Shown in pieces: positions 45,776-56,033 of a stretch of DNA of 64,000 bases. Below the pieces are notes generated by a model that worked only from the letters and a program-made list of their open reading frames with translations, searched no databases and had not been told where the DNA came from. Origin of the DNA: Hericium rajendrae (lineage: Eukaryota; Basidiomycota; Agaricomycetes; Russulales; Hericiaceae); contig CM065878.1 of the NCBI GenBank assembly GCA_033439255.1, forward strand, positions 3,720,001-3,784,000, in the 5' to 3' direction. Position numbers and translations under genes: made by a program. How positions within the stretch are numbered: the first letter of the stretch is position 1; every line of letters starts with the position of its first letter.

Positions 45776-46921
45776 ATGACCACCACTTTCGATCACATCC
45801 ATGTTCTCCCCGCCATTCCAGGCTCCGAGCCCACGTCCCCCACGTCTCTCACCCGCGCCGACCGCCCACCGTCGCCCGCGCACCCGCTTGCAGAACAGGA
45901 CATCGGCGAGCCGCCCGTGCGCCTACTCGGCATCAACTACGCTCCCGACGGCGACAGGGGCCGTACGTCGGAGGACGTGGACGCGGACGCGGACGTGGAC
46001 GGTGATCTGGGCGACCTGACCGTCGTCGCGCAGGACTCGCTCTCGGCAGACGCACACCCGCTGCGCCTCGACTTAAGCAGCACGCCGTCACCGTCGCCGC
46101 CGCCATGGGAGGTGCTCGGCCCGTCGCTCGCGCCTGGGGAAGAGGGCTGGCACAAGCCCGAGGCGTCGTTCGCGAAGAAGCAGTGCGCCGTTCCTTTCCT
46201 TGCGCCGTGCGCGTGCTGACCTCGGCATGCGTGCAGGACTCGCAGGCTGAAGCCTGTCTCGTCGTATTATTTTGGGCCGCCGCCGCCTGACGCGGCGTAC
46301 GGGACTGACCCGATCGGCCGCATTGGCGTGCACCATCCACGTGAGATCGTGCGGGTCGAGCGGGACTACTCCGGTGGGGACATCATCCAGTTCGCGGACA
46401 CCTACCCCTTGGAGCTCGAAGGCCGGGTGCGTGCCGTCTGCCGACCAGGCTGACTGATGGTCGGGCTTGACTAAATAATGGATGGTGCAGATTACACATA
46501 CACAGTTTCTGGAGACTATTAATGCCATCAACGAGGTGCTCATTGAGGCGCACAGTTTGCGCTGGTCGGCGCTCGATACTTTCTTAGACATCTTCACCCT
46601 GCATGTGTCGTCGTTGTTTATGAGCTCGCATTATGATAGGGTATGTCTTTTCTTCTTCTAGTTTGGGTGTAATGCTGATGGGACTGGGTAGGAGATGAGA
46701 CGACTGCAGCGTATCTTTGGCGAGCTAAATAGAGAGCTGTATAATCCAATGGGATTGAACATCCTCTGGCCTCGCAAGGTCGCTTTTCTGTTTGTGAGTG
46801 ACCTCATGCCCTTTTGGTGGATGTTTGCTCATGCCGCTGAACGCACAGCTTGAGATTGAGTATTATGTGCGTGGCATTGTTTGCGGAGCCCCTGTCAAAG
46901 CTAATGCTTTGGTGCCAGTGA
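45776..46921 (+). CDS. ERF4: Ras palmitoyltransferase subunit Erf4 (Golgin A7/ERF4 family)
   Basis: Accessory subunit of the DHHC palmitoyltransferase Erf2-Erf4 that modifies Ras, at the ER/Golgi membrane. Start at 45776 (MTTTFDHIHVLPAIPGSEPT); the N-terminal half is Pro/Asp-rich. The ERF4 domain is split over exons: YYFGPPPPDAAYGTDPIGRI, HHPREIVRVERDYSGGDIIQ, FADTYPLELEGR, THTQFLETINAINEVLIEAH, FTLHVSSLFMSSHYDR, MRRLQRIFGELNRELYNPMG, LNILWPRKVAFLF and LEIEYY. After LEIEYY a GTGCGT...GCCAG intron (about 46867-46918) is followed at once by TGA, so the protein ends there, as ERF4 proteins often do. If that intron is retained, the frame continues to 47244 with a non-conserved tail. Six or more exons, frame intact. 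Confidence 0.88.
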
Positions 46922-48570
46922 CCGTTCCCTCATGCATTTCTCGTCTTCGACCACCTGATCCCTCCGCGCCGTCTCGTCCTATATCCTATTCGTATCAATA
47001 CTTCCGCACTCCTTTCACCGAGCTTAATACGTTTCCTAGTGGGTTTACCAGCATTATGGTTCCTAGTATCATACATACCTCCATCCTCCGTCCACCATCC
47101 GCTCGCGACGTTCATTCTCTTGCTCTTGCTCTGTCTTTGCAGCATAGATCCGGCGATACCCCAATGCAGTCTTTGGGCTGGCTCTCTAGACTGAGCATGG
47201 CCGTCTGGATGTATATCTCGGAGCATCGTTCTGGCGTGGCATAAAGCCAGGTCGTCCGTATACGGGCGCCTGTGCGTGGTGAGGAATGCGGCCACGCGTT
47301 GGAGATACGCAAGCCTTCGCTTGTTGATCGGTGATGCATGTGGTCAGCTGCAGTCTCGGAGATAGGTCCAACAGGATCCAACCTCCATCATTCCTTCGCG
47401 CGATACGTGAACGTATTGATCGTCTTACAAGTCGTACGCTCCTGACATCCTGTGTTTCTGGCAGTGCATGTTCACGAATGCATGATGGTGAGTGGTCAAC
47501 ACATTAGACCGAGCAAACCCCTTGACCAGGCGTGCAACATTTGATCACCGGCCTGCATCGGTGAATTCCATTGTTCTTCCAATGTGTCAATCCTTGATGC
47601 ATTCGCTCGCCTTAGATCCTAGATGCCTTCATCAACAACTTCAAACAAGTTCGAGTAGCGACTGCTGCGGGATCGAGAGTGCCTGAAGTGTGCACTTGCG
47701 GTAAGCATCGGTCTCGGTCTCCGACTGACCGACCTGACGGAAGCATACAGTGCATTAGAGTTGCCGCCGTAGGAGTCATGGCGCCCTCTCTTCAATGTCT
47801 CATGGATTCTCATCGACGGTGTTGGCTTGGCATTGGTATGAACGGTGCTGGTCCATTGCAGGCTTCAGCAATTTGTATCCGTTGAAACGACGGAACGAGG
47901 TGGATAGTGGAATGGGTTTTGCAACATTGGGGACATGGTCTCGGCTGGCTGGAGTCACCTACGTGACGGCATCCAAGCGGCCCCGCGGGGATTGGCCACA
48001 AGCATCGGTGCGTACGCGTCCCCCTTGCCGACCGCGGCTGCTTCGAGAAGGTCATGGACCAACGGGGACGCGCTAGACGCCACCGAGGCTGATTGGTAAG
48101 ATTAGCGCCCAACAACCCGTCTTTGCCGCTCTCCGAAATGTGAAATTTCCTCCGTTTCGTTTGACGTAAAGGCTTGCAGACGCAGTTGCGCAGCATGAAA
48201 CGCGCTGAGAAGCAAGATATGAAGGCTGACAGAGGCTTCGTAGAGATTTGAGCCGGGCGAGGCGCGCGCTGTGCGGGATCAGTAGCGTTTATGACGATCC
48301 CGGGTAGCCGGATAAGGTTAAGGAACCGCGGACCACGGTCGCGAGGTCTCGGGAAATGTGGCTGACGTAAGGTCAGGGAGGAGCTGAGTTTTGTTACGAC
48401 GTCGGAACATTAGACCGGCTTGCTCTCTGCCACTCCCTCGCTCGTCACAACATCCTCAAGTCTGTTTGTTGACCGTCCCTGCTCTTCTTGCATCATATCC
48501 TTTCGTGCTCGTTATATCTTATTCCTTATCTCAGTCCTCTGTAGCGGCTCTTGATCACCCCTGTCTCGCA
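46922..48570. other. Spacer between ERF4 and YAP1 genes
   Basis: About 1.65 kb with no recognised gene, RNA or repeat. The frame 48196-47810 on the minus strand is Arg/Pro/Cys-rich and without family resemblance. The last 200 bp hold the bZIP gene promoter and a T/C-rich leader. Confidence 0.45.
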
Positions 48571-50514
48571 ATGGAAGGTTTCGACTCGGCCCCGCTCTGG
48601 GACTTCTCCCAGCCCGCCTCGCTCGCCAACCTCGCCGACGACGACTTTCTCGCCCTCTTGCAGAAGCAATTTACCTCCGATATCGGCACTACTCCAGTAG
48701 ATCCGCTGCCAATCACCCACGACGGCGTCGACCCTTCCAAGCTTACTAACTACCCCATTCCCGCTCCCCCGCCACCCCTCAGCGAAGATAGCAGCCCCAG
48801 CCCGCCTAGTGTCAATGGTGAGAGCTCGCGGAGGCAGTCGGCAGTTTATTCTGGTCCTGGTTCGAACGAGGGCGATGAGCCTTTGAAGCGCAAGGCGAGC
48901 GAGGAGGACTTTGAGGAAGGGCCTAGCCACAAGGCTCCGCATCTTGGTTCGTTGCCATCAATTAGCTGAGTAATTTCGTTTTAACGATGTCTTCTTGTGT
49001 AGCTGGCAAGAAGAATCCTTCTCGCCGCAAGGGTGTCTCTCAGGTTAGTTTCTTTTAGGTAAGGATCACTGCGCTGTGGCCGAATCTGATGCTCTTGGGC
49101 ACGATAGGATGAGTCTCGTCTGCTCAAGCGAAAAGAACAAAACCGTGCAGCTCAACGTGCTTTCAGAGAACGCAAGGAGAAGCATGTCAAGGACGTAAGT
49201 TGCAGCGCTTGCCAACCTTCCTTGATCTTGTCTGATAGAAGCCGCTTCAGTTGGAGGACAAGGTTGCTTCCCTCGAGGCTAGGAATGAACTAACGCAGAC
49301 CGAAAACGAGCATCTTCGCGAGCTGCTGCAACGACTTCAAGACGAGAATATGACGTTGAAGCAGTCCCAGTTCACATTCTCCGTTCCAAGACAGATGGCT
49401 GCCGCCCAAGAACTGCAGAAGAACGTAGCCACGACCACTTTCAGCCTCTCACCTCCATCTTCCAAGGGCACGCCGGTGTCGTCGTCACTCGACACGCCTT
49501 CGAATTTCCCGTCTGACATCGACTTCGGCTCACTAACGCCGTTCGATTCGGCCACTATGAATATGGTCGAGGACATCCCCGGCATTCCAGATACCACCAC
49601 TTCGTATGACTTCGGCTATGGACAGTATGTCCCGTCGAAGACTCCATACAAGACCATCGCAAGCAACCCAATGTTCATGTCCTTCGCCGATCCCATGTTG
49701 ACCGACGTCACCGTCGCTAACCATCTCAATAAGAGCCCCATCCAACTGCCACCTTCGAATGGAAACGGCTTTGATATTGGCGCCTTCAACACATGGACCA
49801 CACAGACACAGCCGCAGTCACCACGGCCAGAGTCGACGCCTAGCCACAATGGCTCCTTCGACGAGATGTTCGGGGGCAATCTTTTCGAGCCACAGGGCCC
49901 TGTGGATTTCGACGTGCTACTGAAGTCCCGTAGTTCGTCATCGCTCAGCCCTGTGCTCCATGGTAATGCGAGCCGCGCTATGACGTTGTCTTCCTCTCCA
50001 TCGACATCCACGAATAATACCAGCCCACCTGCGCAATCCCCTGAGGGGACCACACACTCGACGGAGAAGTGTCCGAAGACCAAAGCCGAGTTTGCGCGGC
50101 ACGTCGCCTCCCAGGGCGACTCGATGTTTGCACCACAGCCTTCAGCAGCAGCTGATCCTCCCGCGAAAGAATCACCGAATATCAGAAAGACGCTGGAGGG
50201 AGAGCATGGGCCGAACGGGCCGATGATCGTCTGCAAAGGCGCGACTTTCCCGCTCACGGAGAAGAGCGAGAAGAACATTGAGGTTCTCAGCGCCTGGAGG
50301 AGTATCACATCACATCCACAGTTCAAAGCCAGCGTATGTCTCTTTCGTCTGACGTTGTTACATCCGGTATTAACTGTCCTAGCAGAACATTGATATCAAC
50401 GAGCTGTGCGCCGAATTTACGGACAAGGCGCGCTGCGATGGGACAAAGGTCGTTCTGGATCCGAGGGGAATCAGCCAGATATTAGAGAAATTAGGCGGGA
50501 AGAAGCAGCCTTGA
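48571..50514 (+). CDS. YAP1: Yap1/Pap1-type bZIP transcription factor
   Basis: AP-1-like bZIP factor of the Yap1/Pap1 redox group, which accumulates in the nucleus on oxidative stress. Start at 48571 (MEGFDSAPLWDFSQPASLAN). An acidic/Ser-Pro region is followed by a basic stretch (GKKNPSRRKGVSQ) and, over two short exons, the basic region LLKRKEQNRAAQRAFRERKE with the Yap-specific NRxAQxxFR pattern. A leucine zipper (LEDKVASLEARNELTQTENE, HLRELLQRLQDE) comes next. A long Ser/Thr/Pro-rich middle contains CPKTKAEFARHVASQ. The C-terminal Cys-rich end (SHPQFKASNIDINELCAEFT, DKARCDGTKVVL) carries the Cys pair and nuclear-export-like context of the Pap1 domain. The usual first Cys of this end is not visible (AWRSITSHPQF). 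Stop at 50514. Six exons, frame intact. Confidence 0.92.
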
Positions 50515-51173
50515 TGTGGGATTGCTTTCCTCTTGTACACGCGTCCAACCGCGTGTCACGGATAGCGTATCCCCCCATCTGTTCATCTCGTCGGTCCTGG
50601 ACTTCTGTTCGGTCTGCGTGTGGACACTGGTCCGGCCGGTCGGTCGCTTTCGTACCTATATGTTGTATTTTTGGCATCCTCTCCTCTCACGTTCGCAGGT
50701 TTCGTCGCCCGTCTACATTGTAAAGTAATGGCACCCGTTTCCCAATCCTCGCTCTCAATGAATTCGCTAAACAGATGCAGAGTACCGGTTCGCTCAGTTC
50801 AAACTTTCGTTGTTGTGTCGATATGGCCATCACATATATTACCAGCTACCCGTTTTCGTTGAAACTTGTACCCATGCTGCAGTAACGGCTCCGCCTTACT
50901 GACGACGCTATGTCTTCACTTTTCGATGGTGTATCTAGTTGGAAGTTCGATAACCTAGCTTATGAGTCTACAACCTATGTCTAATTGGATAAGTCTCTGT
51001 GGCTACATTCAAAGTAGGACAAAGTCTAAAGCCCACCGAGCGGTCTTAACGAATGCCATAGCATGGCGATCACAAAGTGGTCCAACAGCAAATTATGTCC
51101 AAATCTACGTATGACGAGATGATTACATGCAACCTCCACCCGGGAACACAAAATCAGCAGACAAAGAGGGCGA
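50515..51173. other. Convergent intergenic spacer
   Basis: About 660 bp between convergent YAP1 and GET3 genes, AT-rich in its second half. It holds both 3' UTRs. Nothing else seen. Confidence 0.55.
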
Positions 51174-52621
51174 CTAGTCGGTATCGGACTGGTACGGCTC
51201 GACAAGCATCCGGCTGAACTCCTTCAGCTTCGCGGGCCCGCGCACCTCCTCCGTGAGTAGCGGCAGCTGCACGATGTGGAAGAACTCGTCGTAGAGCTCG
51301 TGTGCCTCGTTCAGGTATTTCTGCTGCATCTTGTGCCGCACGCGGCAGTGCTCGCAGTTCGAATCTGCCATTTCGGTTAGGTGGATGCAGGGAAAAGGAA
51401 AGGGAAAAGCGCACCTTTCTTGGGGAAGAGCAGCTGGTTCACGACGATGTTGTGCGTGTCGATCTCGTATGTGGTCAGCTCCTGCACGAGTCGCTCTGTC
51501 TCGTATAGTGACAGGAACTCGGCTATGCACACGCAGATGAACGTCGTCTTTTCCTGTGGGCCGGTCGGTGTCTGGACTGGTGAGAAGGCAAGGCGGCACG
51601 TACAGGGTCTTTGAACTGCGTGTTCACCTCCGTGATGACGGCGCGCATGGACTCGAGTTTGGAGAACATGTCCTCCGTGGCGTCGGCCTGGCCGCCCATA
51701 AGATTGGACATCTGCACAGCGGCACGCGTTAGATTGATTCCAACCTAGGGAACGGCTCCGTCCCCCAGATGAATGAGCACAGGGTGCGTACCTGGCTGAT
51801 CATGGGCCCAATGCGGCCGCTGAGCGACGCGAGCTTGCCCAGCGCCTTCTCGAGCACAGTCGGGAAGGACAGGAAGCGCAGCGTGTGCCCCGTTGGCGCT
51901 GTGTCGAAGACGATGACCGAGAACTCCATAGACTTCACGTGTCTGGGGCGAGGGCATCAGTGCTGGTGCCGGTGAGCAGACGAGGAGGCGCACTTCATGA
52001 TCTCGGCAAAGCTCATGGCTTCGTCCACACCGGGGATGGCAAAGGCGAGATCCTGCATCATCGTGCCCATCATCCCATTCGAGTCGGCTGTACAGGGTAT
52101 GAATTCAGATGACTCGAGGGCGAGTAGAATAGGGCGTGTTAATCACATTGTTCGACCATTTCTTGGATGGCACTCGTCGGGTCGATCTCCATTGCCGAGA
52201 GGTTGTCGAAGCCATTGACCTTCGTTGCCTCTTTCGAGAACTTCTGCCCGAACGCATCGGACAGATTGTGCGCAGGATCCGTAGACTATGGGGCGCGGTT
52301 ATGAATTGCAAAACGCCGCGAATGAATGGGTGCTTACGATCAGCAGCACGGACTCCCGGACTTGTGCAAGCTGGATGGCGAGGGAACATGAAGTCGTGGT
52401 CTTGCCTAACACAGACACCGTCACGCTTGTTTCTCAAATGAGGGGAGCCACCCATGTACGCACCAACGCCGCCCTTCCCACCTGTTCACGATCGCGTGTG
52501 TAAGCTAAGGAGAGTGTACGAAATGGACAGCAAGTGACGTACCGCAAAAGATCCATTTGAGCGATTTCTGGTCCAGAACATTCTGCAATGTGGGTTCGAG
52601 CGTCTCTTCGTGATCAGCCAT
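51174..52621 (-). CDS. GET3: Get3 ATPase, tail-anchored protein targeting
   Basis: Cytosolic ATPase that carries tail-anchored proteins to the Get1/2 receptor at the ER. Start at 52621 ([20 protein letters not shown]). The Walker A loop GGKGGVGKTTTS is spread over three exons, the middle one only 18 nt (52464-52481). Then come [32 protein letters not shown]-type sequence, [17 protein letters not shown], the switch block [39 protein letters not shown], and [20 protein letters not shown] with [11 protein letters not shown]. The CxxC zinc pair ([16 protein letters not shown]) that holds the dimer, and [18 protein letters not shown] follow, ending at 51174. About eight exons, frame intact. Divergent from SRP68 with 213 bp between start codons. 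Confidence 0.95.
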
Positions 52622-52834
52622 GGCCACGGTAAATGTTTGCTATGTGAGTTGATGGGTGTGGGGAGTTGTCGAGGGATGTATGAACGAGGGTGCTTGGTGA
52701 GGAGGCGTGGACGTGCTGTTTATGGCTTGCCTGATCCGGACGCGTTTACGCGTCTCCGCATCTCTCGCTCGATCTAAGTAGCCGGTGCACCTACTTTCTC
52801 CTGCATTCTCCCAGCTTCTACACCGCTCTCGTCG
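52622..52834. promoter_or_regulatory. Shared GET3-SRP68 divergent promoter
   Basis: A 213-bp interval between divergent start codons of two ER-targeting genes. It contains two ACGCGT boxes in a near-palindrome. No TATA box is visible. Confidence 0.65.
52740..52753. promoter_or_regulatory. Paired ACGCGT (MCB) boxes
   Basis: ACGCGT at 52740-52745 and 52748-52753, two bases apart and inside the palindrome-like GACGCGTTTACGCGTC. ACGCGT is the binding core of fungal MBF-type (Swi6/Mbp1) and related factors. It lies about 120 bp from GET3's start codon and about 80 bp from SRP68's. Confidence 0.55.
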
Positions 52835-55060
52835 ATGGGTGATACCAATAGAACGCAGCTCTCATTTCGAGGTATGTATCCGTGTATCGAGACCGAAAGG
52901 AAACATATGAATGATCGTGGAAATCTTCAGCGCTCCAGCTCGCTAATGAGCAGAGGAGCATATACGGTTTGAGGTACAATGATTTCAATCGATATCGGTG
53001 CGTTAATTCTATCCTGTTAGGCGTATCTCCATATTAAATGCGGCCTGCTGCTTGCATGCAGGAAGCATTGTGCAAATAGGACTCATCGCCTACGGTCCTC
53101 GTTGAAGATGACACATGGCAAGGGCCGCGACTTCAAAAAGTTGCCTGTGATCTCACAGGACAAACTTCAAGATGGGCAGTACGTTATCCATTTCATCTCA
53201 GACTGTAATCGGTGCTGATTTCCTCAAGCCTGCAACTGCTGCTGTTCGAGGCGGAGCGCGCATGGGCTTACTCGCAGGAGCTGCTCGCGCTGACATCCAA
53301 ACCCGAGAATGCGGATAACGCAACGGGGTTTCGACACAATGCCACAGGTCGATTCCGCCGGGCTGTTCACTGGTCCACCCAGCTTCTCTCCCAGTGTCAG
53401 AGCCTGTTCGCCGGCTCTCGTCTCAGTGCCGAGGATCTCATAGAGATCACCGTTTACACGTTGATTCTGAACGGCCGCTTCCTGCGGTATCGCGAGGAGT
53501 TTGAGGACAGCCTGATCCAGCTATGCGTCGCCAGGAACCTGCTGGACGAACTCGCTGGCGCGGCCACCACGAGCAGGGATCAGGCGCTGGCGACCTATTT
53601 CGCGGACGACATTGGCCCGGAGATCAGATATTGCGCTCACGAGCTCGGGCATGCGAACGCTTACGACATCGACGGCATTGTTGCGGAGCTATCCGCTCAG
53701 CACAGGCAGCAAATCGTCGACGGCTACGGTCAGCTGGTGAACAAGATCCGGACGGAAGGCGAGGGTGCTGCCCAAGGTCTGGCCAAGAAGAAGCTCCAGC
53801 CTATAGTGTGGGAGGGCGAACCAGTCCCTATCCGTAACCCCGAGCTCGTGGATGTGTTGTTGAAGGTCCAGGACGGAGAGGCGAAGCTCAAGCGGGAAAA
53901 TGAAGAGGTGTCGCAGACCAACGTGGGTGCAGAGCAGAAGAAGGGGAGGAAGGCACGCAAAGGGAACAAATCCAATCGGGGCGTGGCGGCGTACGACAGC
54001 ATTCTACTCGCTCTGAGTGACGCTGAAGACGTGGCGAGGAAGCTTGTCGAGGCACAGCAGGTAAATCTAAATCTTGGACTGACGTGTCATCCGATGGAAT
54101 TAATCCTATAATTTTCCAGGCCAGCGGTTCTTCATCAGGCGCGGCAGGAACCAGAGACATCCACTTTGTGCACGCATTCATCGTGTATCAGCTTCTTTCA
54201 CGCCGTATCCAACGGGACCTGCTCCTCGTTTCGACCCTCCTTTCCTCCCACCGTGCGCAAGCCGCTCGTCCGGAGCATGCTCCGAAGGGCAAAGCCGCAT
54301 CTTCGAAGTCACAGAAGGAACAGGTTGATTCTCGCTTGTTTCCGGCCCTTGTCAAGCTTCTCGACACCGCACTGCAGAGTTTGAACCAGATGCGGATGCT
54401 GGTTATTGTTGACGACAGCCCAGATCTTGCATCCGCTGTTGATGCACGAATAGCATTCACAAACGCCCGCCGGTGAGTCCGCCGATCCATTGATGCACGT
54501 AATTATTCCTCATCATTGTGGACATGCCTTGTCAGATGCTTGTACCTTTCTAGGTGCTATGCGCCCGTGAAAAAATTCGCCGAGGCCTTGACTCTCATTC
54601 AACATGCATATATCCACCTGCGCGAGACTCGATCCATCTTGTCAACCATCGAGACCGATCCGATCGCAACTGGAGACCCAGCTTTCTACCCTCTCGCCTC
54701 GGATGAGCTTGCCGAGCTCGAAAATGAACTGAGCGCAGATGCCTCTCCCTCAAGAACGATTGGTTCGCGTACAACGGAGGGTCTGTCACGCAGGACAGCA
54801 AAACGTACACGAAACCCCTTTTCTTCGACATCGCCCTCAATTACGTGCAGCTCGATATGGACCGCTTGTTGGAGCGGGCAGGCAAGTCCAAGCCTGTCGT
54901 CGTTGCGCCTATACCCGTGCGTGCGGAGCCTGTTTTAGAGAAGAAGCCTACGTCGAGGGCCAAGCTGGAGGAGATTCAACGGGCACCCACGCCCGAACCC
55001 CAGGCTCCCGGGCGCGGTGGATTGAGCAGTCTGCTTGGCGGTTGGTGGGGACGCCAGTAA
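52835..55060 (+). CDS. SRP68: Signal recognition particle subunit SRP68
   Basis: RNA-binding scaffold subunit of the signal recognition particle, partner of SRP72, in co-translational targeting to the ER. Start at 52835 (MGDTNRTQLSFR), then short exons giving ALQLANEQRSIYGLRYNDF and KMTHGKGRDFKKLPV, the SRP68 RNA-binding start. A long exon follows with HLQLLLFEAERAWAYSQELL, FRRAVHWSTQLLSQCQSLF and VYTLILNGRFLRYREEFEDS. A tail has a basic segment (GRKARKGNKSNRG), VHAFIVYQLLSRRIQRDLLL, KFAEALTLIQHAYIHLRE and the C-terminal KTYTKPLFFDIALNYVQLDM, ending GGWWGRQ at 55060. One frame break: near 54743-54748 the upstream frame (ELSADAS) and the conserved downstream frame (SLKNDWFAYNGG) differ by one base. 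SRP68 is normally essential, so a sequence error is the likeliest cause. Confidence 0.9.
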
Positions 55061-56033
55061 TGTCACACTTGTATTTGTCCGCCGTATCTGCGTTTATGAA
55101 GTGGATTATTGGTTTATTCATCTCAACCGTCTTTTAACCAGATAGGGCACGTTTCACGGATGGTTTTCATTGGCTGATATCACTTAGATCTTGCTATCGT
55201 TTCCTATGAAAGGTAAAGGGCACGTTTATTCAATCCCGAGGATGTCGATCTCCGAGCCCCAGATTTCTATCGGGATGTCCTGAAATGCCGGTCATAGGTC
55301 CGGCAAATCGGCGGACGGAGTCAGTGTACTTTCTCGCAATGCTTGTGCCATGCATCCGAAGGCCATGGTACGTGCTGCAAGTCTCGAGGCTAATGCGGCC
55401 ACGAGGAACCTGGTCTTGTGGGATCTATTTTCATCACGATAGCGATCGTGATAAGTCGCCTGCGAGCGCTTGAGCTCTTGCAACGACTCGACCGTCAGGA
55501 TCCATCAGGCCTGGAACCGACCCGTCAGGTGTAGAGTTGAGGATTGGGAGGACAGTGCAGGCGCCTCCGACGGCCGCTAAACTGTAACCAGGGACAATGT
55601 CGCAGACGAGGAATACACCATAAACCCCTCACCGAGTCCCATTAGCGGGAGGAAAGGTGGCTCGGGCACACCCGCCGATATCAGAATAAGCTGGAAGACA
55701 GAATCAAGCGTACTGAGGCTTTTCTAATGTAGTGTGCGGAACGCATGTCACGCAACATCGGGATGAGCTCGGAAGATCCGGTATACCAAGCGAGCGCGCA
55801 GAGCATGCTGTCCAACTACCTTCAGTTCTGTTTTTACTTGACAATGTCAGGCTCCGCATTGATCGTCATAAACTCTCCTGATTGCGTCCAATATTAACAA
55901 GGGAAGGAGGGTCTCTCCAATGTCTGTTATAGCGAGTCGATAATGACATGTGTCCGGAGTTGCATTCCACAAGTGCTACAGAAATGTCGTGGCGATGGTA
56001 TACGTTACAAACGTTGTTCCGCGTACTATACTA
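55061..56033. other. Spacer with no recognised gene
   Basis: About 970 bp between convergent genes. On the minus strand near 55290-55220 a short piece reads DIPIEIWGSEIDILGIE before a stop, which looks like the tail of a protein but has no coding exons upstream that I can join. Possibly a decayed gene end. Confidence 0.4.

Noticed and set aside
46922-47244. Extension of ERF4 to the stop at 47244
   Set aside because: A good GT-AG intron places TGA right after the conserved end LEIEYY, and the extension reads as low-information sequence.
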